This document shows, piece after piece, positions 8,874 to 16,906 of a stretch of 64,000 nt of DNA (its first letter is position 1; each line of letters starts with the position of its first letter). The position numbers and the translations under genes are program-made. The notes beneath the pieces are model-generated. The model did no database searches and had not been told where the DNA came from. It saw only the letters and a list, made by a program, of their open reading frames with translations. This DNA is from Actinomyces massiliensis 4401292 (GTDB lineage Bacteria > Actinomycetota > Actinomycetes > Actinomycetales > Actinomycetaceae): positions 1 through 64,000 of the forward strand of contig NZ_JH711482.1 of the NCBI RefSeq assembly GCF_000269805.1. Reading direction: 5' to 3'.

Positions 8874-9818
8874 ATGAGCCGCACACCCGGGCGCATCGGC
8901 GCCTTGAGGACCACGCCGGATCGCGCCCTGGCCTGCGCCGCACTTCAAGCGTTCGGCGTGACCCTGTCATGGTCAACGGGCCTGGGAGTCATCGGGGGAC
9001 TGCGTCCTTCTCTGGAACGGACGAACTTCCATGGGCGCGCTGTGAGCCTGCGCGGCGGTGTCGGGGCGGCAGCGGGGTCCGTGGCCGCAGGCCGCGTGGC
9101 CGGCCGTTTGATGAATCGCCCGACCACGCGCGGCTCTGAACGCGTGATGGTCGCGGCTGTCGTTCCGGTGGCAGCGGCCGGCGCCGCCGGTCTCGTCGAT
9201 GATCTGGACGCCGGAGCCCACGACGGTGATGCTCCCGCCAAGGGCCTGGCCGGTCACCTGGGCGCATTGTCCCGCGGGCGCCTGACGACCGGTGTGCTCA
9301 AGATGGCCATGATCGGTTCCGGCGCCCTCGTCTCCGGAGCGCTCATGGCGCGGCGCCGCAGCGCCATGTCCGGTGAGTCTGAATCGCTCGCCACTGCCGC
9401 TGACGCCGCCATCAGTGCGATGGCCATTGCGACGTGGACCAATGTTCACAATCTGCTTGATCTGCGGCCCGGCCGCGCTCTGAAAACCGCGGCTCTGCTG
9501 AGCGGGGCCCTGCTGGCCGATGGTCGCGAGGGCGCCGAGGCGTCCAGGGCACTGGCCGCTGGTGGGCTGGGCGTCGTCGCCGCGGCCCTGCCCGAGGACC
9601 TCATGGAGAACACCATGCTCGGTGATACGGGTGCCAATGCCGTGGGGGCCGTCGTCGGAACCGCTTTGGCGGCCCACCCCAGCCGGACGGTGCGCGGCCT
9701 CGCTGCCCTGGTCGGGACGGCTCTGGTCCTGGCCAGTGAGCGCGTCTCCTTCACCCGGGTGATCGACCGTACTCCGGTGCTGGCCGCGCTTGATGGCCTG
9801 GGGCGCCGGGTCTCATGA
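8874..9818 (+). CDS. MraY/WecA-like polyprenyl-phosphate phosphosugar transferase homologue
   Basis: A 314-residue multi-spanning membrane protein resembling the PNPT family, which transfers a sugar-1-phosphate from a UDP-sugar onto polyprenyl phosphate. Family landmarks: NFHGRAV near residue 51, the DD pair in GLVDDLD at 109-110, the NxxNLLDLRPGRALK segment at 190-204 (in place of NLTDGLDG), and LGDTGAN at 249-255. The usual C-terminal His-rich loop is absent and the NLxDG motif is altered, so it may be divergent or specialised; the sugar is unknown. ATG 8874 is chosen because of the TACGCT-N6 promoter and because upstream codons look non-coding. The stop overlaps the next start (ATGA). Other possibility: an inactive relative. 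Confidence 0.72.
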   Translation: MSRTPGRIGALRTTPDRALACAALQAFGVTLSWSTGLGVIGGLRPSLERTNFHGRAVSLRGGVGAAAGSVAAGRVAGRLMNRPTTRGSERVMVAAVVPVAAAGAAGLVDDLDAGAHDGDAPAKGLAGHLGALSRGRLTTGVLKMAMIGSGALVSGALMARRRSAMSGESESLATAADAAISAMAIATWTNVHNLLDLRPGRALKTAALLSGALLADGREGAEASRALAAGGLGVVAAALPEDLMENTMLGDTGANAVGAVVGTALAAHPSRTVRGLAALVGTALVLASERVSFTRVIDRTPVLAALDGLGRRVS

Positions 9819-11485
9819 CCGCCTCCAGCCAGTCGGGCTCTGGGGCTCCGCGTGCGAAAGGCCTGCTCGGCGCCGTTTCCGGGGTCGCCGGTTTCACCCT
9901 CGTGTCGCGTGTGCTCGGTTTCGGCCGGTGGATCGTGCAGGCGACGACGGTGGGCGCCGGTACCGTAGCCGGTGCCTACGCCACCGCGAACCAGGTGCCC
10001 AATGTTCTCTACGAGGTCGTCGTCGGCGGAGCACTGGCCGCCACTGTCGTGCCGTTGCTGGCCGCGGTCGCGGTTCCTTCGCGCAGCCGAGATGCCTCGC
10101 GGATCGCCTCTGGCCTGCTCGGCGTCGTCCTGGCTGTGCTGACTCCACTGGCGCTGCTTCTGGCGGTACTGGCCGATCCCATTGCGGGGCTTCTGCCCTC
10201 CTCGGCGGGGGCGGATCCTGGTCTTCAGGCGGATCTGGTCGCCGATTTTCTGCGCATGTTCGCCGCCCAGGTGCCCCTGTACGGCATCGGCGTGGTCCTC
10301 ACCGGGGTGCTGCAGGCCTGCGGGCGCTTCACATGGCCCGCGCTGACGCCCATCCTGTCCAGTCTCATCGTCATGGCGACTTACGCCGTCTTCGGCGCCA
10401 TGACGTCCGACTCGCCGGGGCAGGCCGGGAGCACGGCCCTGAGCGTCCTGGGATGGGGCACGACGGCTGGCGTCGCCGCGCTCAGCCTGCCGCTCCTCTA
10501 TCCGGTGATGCGCCTCGGAATTCGCCTGCGTCCCACGCTGCACGTGGACCGGGCGATCGCCTGGCGGGCTCTGCGGTTGGGCAGCGCCGGTGTGTGGACC
10601 CTGGTGGCCCAACAGGCCTCCGTTCTTGCAGTCCTGGCGCTGGCGCGCTCCGGCGGGCGTACTGGAACCGTGGCCGTCTACCAGTACACCCAGGCGGTCT
10701 ACATGCTCCCCTACGCTGTCATGGCGGTGCCCGTGGCCACTGTCGTCTACCCCCGCCTCGCTGCGGCCTTCGACGCGGGAGGCGGGCGCCCTGCCGGGCA
10801 GAGGGCGCACCGGTACCCGCCTCGGGCCGTCGAGCTGGCCGCAGCCTCGACCGCTCTGGTCACTGCTGTTGCGCTCGCCGGTTCCGGGATGCTGATGGCG
10901 GCATCCGCGGGGGCCGAGCGCTTCTTCGCTCTTCTGACCGATGTCGATGGGATGGGCGAGTCCCTGGCCGTACTCGCACCTGCCCTGGTGGGATATTCCC
11001 TGATCTACCAGGTCACCCGGATTCTCTTCGCGGCGGGTCGTGCCCGGCCCGCCGCCCAGGCCACCGCACTGGGGTGGGCGACAGTCGCCGGGGCGTCGGC
11101 CGTGGCGGTGCGCCTCATGGCGCCGGGCGGAGGCGATGGCCGGGCCACCCTTGTGGCGCTGGCCATTGGACTGACGATCGGCATGAGCGTCGCCGGTGCG
11201 GGCATGCTCCTGGCGCTGGCCCTCACCGTGGGCACCCAGGTTCTCGGGCCGACTCTGCGTGCGCTTGCGGTGGGTGCGCCGGTCGCCCTGCTGGTCGGTC
11301 TCTGCGCACGCATCCTGAGCGCACGGATCGAGGCGGTGCCGGCATCGATCGCCGTCGCCGTCGTGAGCGCGCTGGCTGCGGCCTGCCTCGTCATGGGCGC
11401 CTGCGCGGGCGCCGACCGCCGTTTGCTGAATGTCCTCAGGTCCGGCACCGCCTCGACCGATTCGATCGAGTCGCTGAGCACATAG
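9815..11485 (+). CDS. MurJ/MviN-type lipid-linked saccharide flippase
   Basis: A 556-residue polytopic membrane protein of the MOP/MviN family. The N-terminus has the hallmark SRVLGFGR and, further on, PNVLYEVVVGGALAATVVPLL, the actinobacterial form of the MurJ signature. About 13-14 hydrophobic segments can be counted. Such proteins flip lipid-linked precursors (lipid II for MurJ) across the membrane. It lies between a PNPT homologue and a glycosyltransferase, so it could move a different lipid-linked glycan, or be this genome's murJ; the usual murJ locus near parAB/trxB is outside the window. ATGA overlap upstream; GT4 gene 17 nt downstream. Confidence 0.88.
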   Translation: MTASSQSGSGAPRAKGLLGAVSGVAGFTLVSRVLGFGRWIVQATTVGAGTVAGAYATANQVPNVLYEVVVGGALAATVVPLLAAVAVPSRSRDASRIASGLLGVVLAVLTPLALLLAVLADPIAGLLPSSAGADPGLQADLVADFLRMFAAQVPLYGIGVVLTGVLQACGRFTWPALTPILSSLIVMATYAVFGAMTSDSPGQAGSTALSVLGWGTTAGVAALSLPLLYPVMRLGIRLRPTLHVDRAIAWRALRLGSAGVWTLVAQQASVLAVLALARSGGRTGTVAVYQYTQAVYMLPYAVMAVPVATVVYPRLAAAFDAGGGRPAGQRAHRYPPRAVELAAASTALVTAVALAGSGMLMAASAGAERFFALLTDVDGMGESLAVLAPALVGYSLIYQVTRILFAAGRARPAAQATALGWATVAGASAVAVRLMAPGGGDGRATLVALAIGLTIGMSVAGAGMLLALALTVGTQVLGPTLRALAVGAPVALLVGLCARILSARIEAVPASIAVAVVSALAAACLVMGACAGADRRLLNVLRSGTASTDSIESLST

Positions 11486-11502
11486 GAGAGGCAATAACAG
11501 AA

Positions 11503-12699
11503 ATGACAGATCAGACCATGAGTCCCGAGGGCCGCAGTCCGGCAGAGGAGGCTCCAGGGCCCTCGGGTACGGTGGAGGCGAGAGATTCCGGGGGACGCGG
11601 ACGCCGTCGACGCGTCCTGGAGGTCTCCGGCTCAGCGGCCGGGGGAGTGCGAGCGCATCTGGGGGACTGCGCCCGGCTGTTGGTGCGGGCCGGCCACGAT
11701 GTCATCGTCGAGGCGCCGGCTGCCGTGATCGACGGAGTCGATCTGGGCGGGGCGCGGGGGGAGCCTCTCGAGATCGGCCCCAGGCCCAGCCCCGGCGACC
11801 CCGCCGCCGTCGCCAGGCTGCGGCGTCTGGGACGGCGTGCGGACGTCGTCCATGCCCACGGCCTGCGTGCGGGCGCCCTCGCCGCTCTGGCTCTGGGGCG
11901 ACGGCGCTCTGGCCGCACCCGGTTAGTGGTGACGCTGCACAACCTCACTGTCGGTGGACGGCTGACCCGCGCGGTCGGCGAGCGTTTGGAGCGCCTCGTT
12001 GCGACACGGGCCGATCTGGTTCTGGCGGTGAGTCCGGATCTGGTGGAGCGCGCCACCCGCCGCGGTGCGAAGCGGGTTGAGATAGCTGTTATTCCCGCGC
12101 CGCCGCGTGCTCTGACCGGCCTGGCGCCCATCGCCTCCTCGGTGGAGTCGGCATGGTGGGCGGAGGGACTCCGGCTGCTCACAGTGGCCAGACTGGCGCC
12201 GCAGAAGGGCATCGGTCTGCTGTTGGATGCCGCAGCAGCGCTGCAGGTCCGTGCGGCTGACGGCGAGGTGCCCGCATTCGCGTGGGCGCTTGCGGGGGAG
12301 GGGCCGCAGACGCGGGCTGCGCGGGAGCGGGTGGGCGTTGAGAACCTGCCCGTCAGGCTTCTCGGCGGGCGTGAGGACGTTCCCGTTCTCCTCCAAGAGG
12401 CCGATATCGTCATTCAGACCAGCTTGTGGGAGGGGCAGCCGCTTATCGTCCAGGAGGCGATGCGCGCTGGTGCCGCCGTCGTGGCCACCGATGTCGGCGG
12501 CACCGCGCTGACGGCTCGCGGTGGGGCGACGCTGGTCGAACCGGCCCCGGATGCCATCGCCGATGCCGTCGCGGCACTCATGGCGGACGATTCTCTGCGC
12601 GCAGCCGCCCGCGAGCGCGCTCGTGCCGCTGCGGCGGACCTGCCCACCGCCGGCGATCTCCTGGACCAGCTCATTGGGCAGGTCCTGGGTGAGGGATGA
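11503..12699 (+). CDS. GT4 family glycosyltransferase
   Basis: A 398-residue GT-B glycosyltransferase. After a disordered ~35-residue N-terminus the first Rossmann domain opens with VLEVSGSAAGGVRAHL and contains the HAHG loop. The second domain has the donor-binding pattern LLTVARLAPQKGI, then SLWEGQPLIVQEAMRAGAAVVATDVGG, which carries the E-x7-E of GT4 enzymes. It is cytoplasmic or membrane-associated. AGGAGA lies upstream of the ATG at 11503. With the PNPT homologue and flippase before it, a role in extending a lipid-linked saccharide is likely; donor and acceptor cannot be read from the sequence. Confidence 0.88.
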   Translation: MTDQTMSPEGRSPAEEAPGPSGTVEARDSGGRGRRRRVLEVSGSAAGGVRAHLGDCARLLVRAGHDVIVEAPAAVIDGVDLGGARGEPLEIGPRPSPGDPAAVARLRRLGRRADVVHAHGLRAGALAALALGRRRSGRTRLVVTLHNLTVGGRLTRAVGERLERLVATRADLVLAVSPDLVERATRRGAKRVEIAVIPAPPRALTGLAPIASSVESAWWAEGLRLLTVARLAPQKGIGLLLDAAAALQVRAADGEVPAFAWALAGEGPQTRAARERVGVENLPVRLLGGREDVPVLLQEADIVIQTSLWEGQPLIVQEAMRAGAAVVATDVGGTALTARGGATLVEPAPDAIADAVAALMADDSLRAAARERARAAAADLPTAGDLLDQLIGQVLGEG

Positions 12700-12831
12700 T
12701 GCCGGGACCGGATGAGAGCGCGTGCACGACTGCCGCCTGTGCTCAATTTGCTCGATGCTGCGCGATGTTGCTAACTGTTGTTCGACAGCGCTTCACATTG
12801 CTCCATGTATCCGTCGTGCCGCCGGACCTGC

Positions 12832-12837
12832 TAGGTT
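12832..12837 (+). promoter_or_regulatory. Possible pyrG -10 hexamer TAGGTT
   Basis: TAGGTT lies 8 nt before the GTG start of pyrG in an otherwise gene-free, slightly AT-richer gap (12700-12845). The spacing is a little long for a strictly leaderless start. GAAGG between the two could act as a weak ribosome-binding site. Confidence 0.4.
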
Positions 12838-12845
12838 GAAGGCCC

Positions 12846-14606
12846 GTGAATTCAAACCGCGCACGCCTGAGTGGAGCCCTGCCCGACAGTCCTCGGCACA
12901 TCTTCGTCACCGGGGGCGTCGTCTCCTCGCTTGGGAAGGGGCTCACAGCATCCAGCCTGGGCCGTCTTCTGCGGGCTCGCGGGCTCGGCGTCGTGATGCA
13001 GAAGCTGGATCCGTACATCAACGTCGACCCCGGCACGATGAATCCCTTTCAACACGGTGAGGTCTTCGTTACTGAGGACGGCACGGAGGCCGATCTGGAC
13101 ATCGGTCACTACGAGCGTTTTCTGGACGTCAATCTCACCGGTGCCGCCAATGCCACCACCGGGCAGGTCTACTCCACCGTGATCGCCAAGGAGCGCCGCG
13201 GCGAGTATCTCGGAGACACGGTTCAGGTCATCCCGCACATCACCGACGAGATCAAACGGGTCATGCGGGCGCAGGCCGCTCCTGATGCCGACGGCACGAC
13301 GCCCGATGTCATCATCACCGAGATCGGCGGCACGGTGGGGGACATCGAGTCTCAACCCTTCCTCGAGGCCGCCCGCCAGGTGCGCGCCGACTTGGGGCGG
13401 GAGAACGTCGCCTTCGTGCACGTCTCGCTCATCCCCTTCCTGCCCGCAGCCGGTGAGCTCAAGACCAAGCCCACCCAGCATTCGGTGGCGACGCTGCGTT
13501 CTATCGGCATTCAGCCCGATGCGCTCGTGCTGCGCACCGACCGGTCCTTGCCCGAGGGCCTCAAGGGCAAGGTCGCCCTCATGTGCGATGTCGAGGCCTC
13601 CGCCGTCATCGAGTGCAAGGATGCCGCCAGCATCTACGAGGTGCCGCCGATCCTGCACCGCGAGGGACTCGACGCCTTCCTCGTCCAGCGCCTCGCCCTG
13701 CCCTTCCGCGATGTGGATTGGACCGAGTGGAATGGGCTGCTCGATCGTGTGCATGATCCTCGCTACCGCGTCGAGGTCGCGCTGGTGGGCAAGTACGTCG
13801 ACCTGCACGATGCCTACCTGTCGGTCTCAGAGGCCATTCGCCACGGCGGCTTCGCCAACAACGCGCGCGTCGATATCCGCTGGATCGCCTCTGACAGCTG
13901 CGAGACCCGACAGGGGGCCCAGCGCGCTCTGGCGGGCGTCGACGCCGTCGTGGTCCCCGGCGGCTTCGGGGTGCGCGGTATCGAGGGCAAGGTGGGCGCG
14001 TTGCGCTGGGCGCGCGAGCACCGAATCCCCACTCTGGGCCTGTGCCTCGGTCTGCAGTGCATGGTGATCGAGGTCGCGCGCGATCTGCTCGGCCTGACGG
14101 CCGCCTCATCGACGGAGATGGAGCCGGAGACGCCCGACCCGGTGGTGACCACCATGGATTCCCAGCGCCAGTTCGTCGCCGGCGGGGGAGACCTGGGCGG
14201 CACCATGCGGCTGGGCGCCTACCCCGCGACGCTCGTGCCCGGGTCGATAGTCGCGGATGCCTATGGCGCCACCGATGTCAGTGAGCGCCATCGTCATCGC
14301 TTCGAGGTCAACAACGCCTACCGCGAACGCCTGGCCGCCGTCGGACTGCATGTGACGGGAACATCGCCCGACGGGCATCTCACCGAATTCGTTGAGCTCG
14401 ACCGCGATCTGCATCCCTATTTCGTGGCCACTCAGGCCCATCCTGAGCTCAAGTCCCGGCCGACCCGGGCGCATCCGCTTTTCGTCGGCCTGATCAGAGC
14501 GGCCTTGAAGAACCGCCGCGATGTCTACGCCTCCCACCGGCTCGAGAAGTCGGAGTCCGCAGGTGCGGACGAGAACGATGAGAACGAGGAGAGGGCGAAC
14601 CGATGA
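12846..14606 (+). CDS. pyrG: CTP synthase
   Basis: A 586-residue CTP synthase, which aminates UTP to CTP using glutamine and ATP. The N-terminal synthetase domain starts with [20 protein letters not shown] (P-loop) and includes [20 protein letters not shown]. The C-terminal class I glutaminase has the nucleophile Cys in [10 protein letters not shown] and the His/Glu pair in [10 protein letters not shown]. Length is slightly above the usual ~550 because of a short charged tail. The GTG at 12846 is the only reasonable start before the conserved P-loop. ATGA overlap with the Nudix gene, as in mycobacteria (Rv1699-Rv1700). Confidence 0.97.
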   Translation: MNSNRARLSGALPDSPRHIFVTGGVVSSLGKGLTASSLGRLLRARGLGVVMQKLDPYINVDPGTMNPFQHGEVFVTEDGTEADLDIGHYERFLDVNLTGAANATTGQVYSTVIAKERRGEYLGDTVQVIPHITDEIKRVMRAQAAPDADGTTPDVIITEIGGTVGDIESQPFLEAARQVRADLGRENVAFVHVSLIPFLPAAGELKTKPTQHSVATLRSIGIQPDALVLRTDRSLPEGLKGKVALMCDVEASAVIECKDAASIYEVPPILHREGLDAFLVQRLALPFRDVDWTEWNGLLDRVHDPRYRVEVALVGKYVDLHDAYLSVSEAIRHGGFANNARVDIRWIASDSCETRQGAQRALAGVDAVVVPGGFGVRGIEGKVGALRWAREHRIPTLGLCLGLQCMVIEVARDLLGLTAASSTEMEPETPDPVVTTMDSQRQFVAGGGDLGGTMRLGAYPATLVPGSIVADAYGATDVSERHRHRFEVNNAYRERLAAVGLHVTGTSPDGHLTEFVELDRDLHPYFVATQAHPELKSRPTRAHPLFVGLIRAALKNRRDVYASHRLEKSESAGADENDENEERANR

Positions 14607-15271
14607 GCTATGCCGATCTAGAGGACACCCGTGACGACGGTCGAGCGGTTGGCGCGTGCGAGCGGGTCTGGAGCGGTCCGATCTTCACCGTTGACGATGA
14701 GGAGGTCGTGCTGGCCGAGGGGCACGAGCCGGTGCGCAGGCAGACCGTGGCCCATCACGACGCAGTGTCCGTAGTGGCCCTGCGCGAGGGCGAGGACTCC
14801 GCCCAGGACGACGGCGCGGCAGAGATTCTCATGGTGCGCCAGTATCGCCACCCCGTGCGCGCCATGCTCTGGGAGGTGCCGGCCGGGCTGCTGGATGTGC
14901 CTGGCGAGGATCCGTTGGTCGCGGCGCAGCGCGAGCTGGCCGAGGAGACCGATCATGCGGCTGCCAGATGGGATGTCCTGGCTGATTTCTACGCCTCGCC
15001 CGGCTTCACCACGGAGGGGGCGCGCTCCTATCTCGCCCGCGATCTGCGTCTGCTGGCGCCGCAGGAGCGTGTGGAGCGCGAGGCCGAGGAGGCCGAGTTC
15101 GTGCCTACCTGGTTCCGCTTCGACGATGTGCTTGCGGCTGTCATGGCTGGGCGACTGCACAACCCCTCGACCGTCGTGGGGGTCCTCGCCGCCGCGCAGG
15201 CGCGTGCGGCCGATTGGTCGGGGCTGCGCCCGACCGATGCCGGGTGGCTGAGGAGCCCGCGGAGCCTGTAG
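14603..15271 (+). CDS. Nudix hydrolase, ADP-ribose pyrophosphatase type
   Basis: A 222-residue Nudix protein. The Nudix box runs from about residue 95 to 117 ([24 protein letters not shown]), with the REL-EET core that binds Mg2+. The surrounding [19 protein letters not shown] is typical of ADP-ribose pyrophosphatases, which hydrolyse ADP-ribose to AMP and ribose 5-phosphate. Synteny with Rv1700 agrees. It is coupled to pyrG by ATGA, and a strong hairpin 24 nt downstream ends the operon. Confidence 0.92.
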   Translation: MSYADLEDTRDDGRAVGACERVWSGPIFTVDDEEVVLAEGHEPVRRQTVAHHDAVSVVALREGEDSAQDDGAAEILMVRQYRHPVRAMLWEVPAGLLDVPGEDPLVAAQRELAEETDHAAARWDVLADFYASPGFTTEGARSYLARDLRLLAPQERVEREAEEAEFVPTWFRFDDVLAAVMAGRLHNPSTVVGVLAAAQARAADWSGLRPTDAGWLRSPRSL

Positions 15272-15294
15272 GCGCGGCTCGCCCGGACTCCTAC

Positions 15295-15330
15295 GGCGCC
15301 GAACCCGCATGCCGAAGCGGGTTCGGCGCC
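15295..15330 (+). terminator. Hairpin after the recN-pyrG-Nudix block
   Basis: A perfect 14-bp stem (GGCGCCGAACCCGC with its complement) around an 8-nt loop, 24 nt after the Nudix stop. No T tract follows, which is common for actinobacterial terminators. It separates the housekeeping block from the fructan locus. Confidence 0.75.
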
Positions 15331-15376
15331 GTTGCGCGCACGCTCGAGGCGATTGGGTGACGATCCCGGAACATCG

Positions 15377-15394
15377 TGATCAAACGCTTGACCA
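15377..15394. promoter_or_regulatory. LacI-type operator 1
   Basis: TGATCAAACGCTTGACCA is an imperfect palindrome centred on CG, the shape of LacI-family operators. It overlaps the candidate -35 TTGACC (15388-15393). Its half sites match those of operator 2, 42 nt downstream. The likely ligand is the LacI regulator encoded at 20164. Confidence 0.7.
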
Positions 15395-15416
15395 GGGGTG
15401 CGTCTGCGTATACCCT
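15388..15416 (+). promoter_or_regulatory. Promoter of the fructan-utilisation operon
   Basis: TTGACC (15388-15393) and TACCCT (15411-15416) are 17 bp apart. The -35 lies inside operator 1, and the start region is followed at once by operator 2. TATACC at 15409 is an alternative -10 with a 15-bp spacer. This layout suits repression by steric block or looping. Confidence 0.55.
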
Positions 15417-15418
15417 TC

Positions 15419-15436
15419 TGGTCAATCGATTGATCA
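15419..15436. promoter_or_regulatory. LacI-type operator 2
   Basis: TGGTCAATCGATTGATCA is a near-perfect palindrome centred on CG, one mismatched pair from full symmetry. It lies directly before the GAGGA ribosome-binding site of the first gene. Centre-to-centre distance to operator 1 is 42 bp, about four helical turns. Confidence 0.75.
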
Positions 15437-15448
15437 CGAGGATGTGCG

Positions 15449-16867
15449 ATGACTCAACAAGTCTTCTTCCGGCCGCGGCCCGACTGGGTCGGAGATGTCA
15501 TCCCCTACTCCGATGGGGGTGAGCTCAAGCTCTACTACCTCCACGAGTGCCGGCGAGAGCCGACGTGCGGGACCCCTTGGCACCTCGTGACGACCACCGA
15601 TCTCGTCCATTACGAGGAGCGGGGCGAAGTGCTCCCCTCGGGTGGAGACGGCGCCGAGGATTTCAATGCGTACACGGGCAGTGTCGTGCGGGACGATGAC
15701 GGCGAGTACCACCTGTACTACACGGCCAACAACCCCGGCAGACTGGCTCCCGATGGGCGCTCCCTGCAGCTCGTGGCGCACGCGACCAGCACGGACCTGG
15801 TCACCTGGGTCAAGCATCCCGAAGACACGTTCGGCGCTCCTGAAGGTTGTGACCCTGCGGATTGGCGCGATCCATTCGTCTACCGCGATCCGGACGGCGA
15901 GGGCTGGTCGCTCATCCTCGCGGCGCGGCACAGCGAAGGGGCCGAGCGCCGCCGAGGAGTCGTGGCACGGCTTGTCAGCGACGATCTGCGGACGTGGAGG
16001 CCGACCGCTCCACTGTGGGACCCGAGGCGCTTCATTACTCAGGAATGCCCGGAGCTCTTCCGGATGGGGCAGTGGTGGTACCTCGTGTACTCCGAATTCA
16101 CCGACCGCTTCGTCACCCGTTATCGCATGTCCCGTTCCCCGCAGGGGCCATGGCTCGCCCCCGAGCGCGACACCATCGACGGACGCGGGTTCTACGCCGC
16201 CAAGTCGGCTCAGTGGGACGGCAGGCGCATATTCTTCGGCTGGATCGCCTCACGACAGGATGAGCGGGACGACGGTCGCTGGCTCTGGGCGGGCACTCTG
16301 GCGGCGCTGGAAGCGGTCCAGGCCGCCGATGGGACGCTGGACTTCAGGCAGCCCCGCGAAGTGCTCGAGGCGTACTCGCAGCCCGACTACCATCTGCGGG
16401 CGCCGCTGCGGACGGGGAGTGCGGAGCGATACGAGTCGGCGGTCCTCACCGATGTGCTGCCTCGCGATGTGCGCATTGAGGCGGACCTGGAATGGGAACC
16501 GGGCACCCGTGAGATCAGCCTCCTGATCCGCACCGATTCTGAAGGCGAGAACGGCTATGTGCTCCGACTGGAGCCCGCACTGAGCCGCATGGTTCTCGAC
16601 CGCTGGCCGAGGCAGGTGCACGGCACGGAGCAGTGGCACATCTCCGGCGACGTCCCCCACTTCATCGAGCTCGAGCGCCCCATCGACCTGGCGGGGCGCA
16701 GGGCGCACATCGATGTGCTCATCAAGGACGAGCTTCTTCAGTGCTGCGTCAACCGGTCGGTATGCCTGTCCGCATCCGTATACGACCATCCCTCGGGTCG
16801 AGTGGGCCTGGCGGTCCTCGACGGCGCCGCCACCTGTACTCGACTCGACACCTTCCTGGCCTCCTGA
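15449..16867 (+). CDS. Cytoplasmic GH32-type beta-fructosidase
   Basis: A 472-residue enzyme of the five-bladed-propeller beta-fructosidase group (GH32), hydrolysing terminal beta-D-fructofuranosyl units. The likely nucleophile is Asp16 in WVGDVIPY, the transition-state stabiliser motif RDP is at 140-142, and the acid/base Glu199 is in TQECPEL. A C-terminal beta-sandwich follows from about 330. There is no signal peptide, so it acts on sugar already imported. It is first in the operon behind two LacI-type operators, 39 nt before the binding-protein gene. GAGGA is 6 nt before the ATG. Sucrose, kestose or short fructans are plausible substrates. Confidence 0.82.
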   Translation: MTQQVFFRPRPDWVGDVIPYSDGGELKLYYLHECRREPTCGTPWHLVTTTDLVHYEERGEVLPSGGDGAEDFNAYTGSVVRDDDGEYHLYYTANNPGRLAPDGRSLQLVAHATSTDLVTWVKHPEDTFGAPEGCDPADWRDPFVYRDPDGEGWSLILAARHSEGAERRRGVVARLVSDDLRTWRPTAPLWDPRRFITQECPELFRMGQWWYLVYSEFTDRFVTRYRMSRSPQGPWLAPERDTIDGRGFYAAKSAQWDGRRIFFGWIASRQDERDDGRWLWAGTLAALEAVQAADGTLDFRQPREVLEAYSQPDYHLRAPLRTGSAERYESAVLTDVLPRDVRIEADLEWEPGTREISLLIRTDSEGENGYVLRLEPALSRMVLDRWPRQVHGTEQWHISGDVPHFIELERPIDLAGRRAHIDVLIKDELLQCCVNRSVCLSASVYDHPSGRVGLAVLDGAATCTRLDTFLAS

Positions 16868-16906
16868 GCACACCGTCACAAACACACCTTTCGAAGGAGA
16901 AAGATC

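Noticed and set aside
9446-11494. A very long open frame on the minus strand across the murJ-type gene (682 codons)
   Set aside because: It is the mirror of a clear membrane-protein gene in GC-rich DNA. Its translation is Arg/Gly/His/Gln-rich with no domain, and its coding partner on the plus strand has strong family motifs.
9790-11502. A 571-codon extension of the GT4 glycosyltransferase frame upstream into the MurJ-type gene
   Set aside because: The extension reads as low-complexity Arg/Gly/Ser protein opposite a well-defined coding frame. The GT4 domain starts after ATG 11503, which has AGGAGA.
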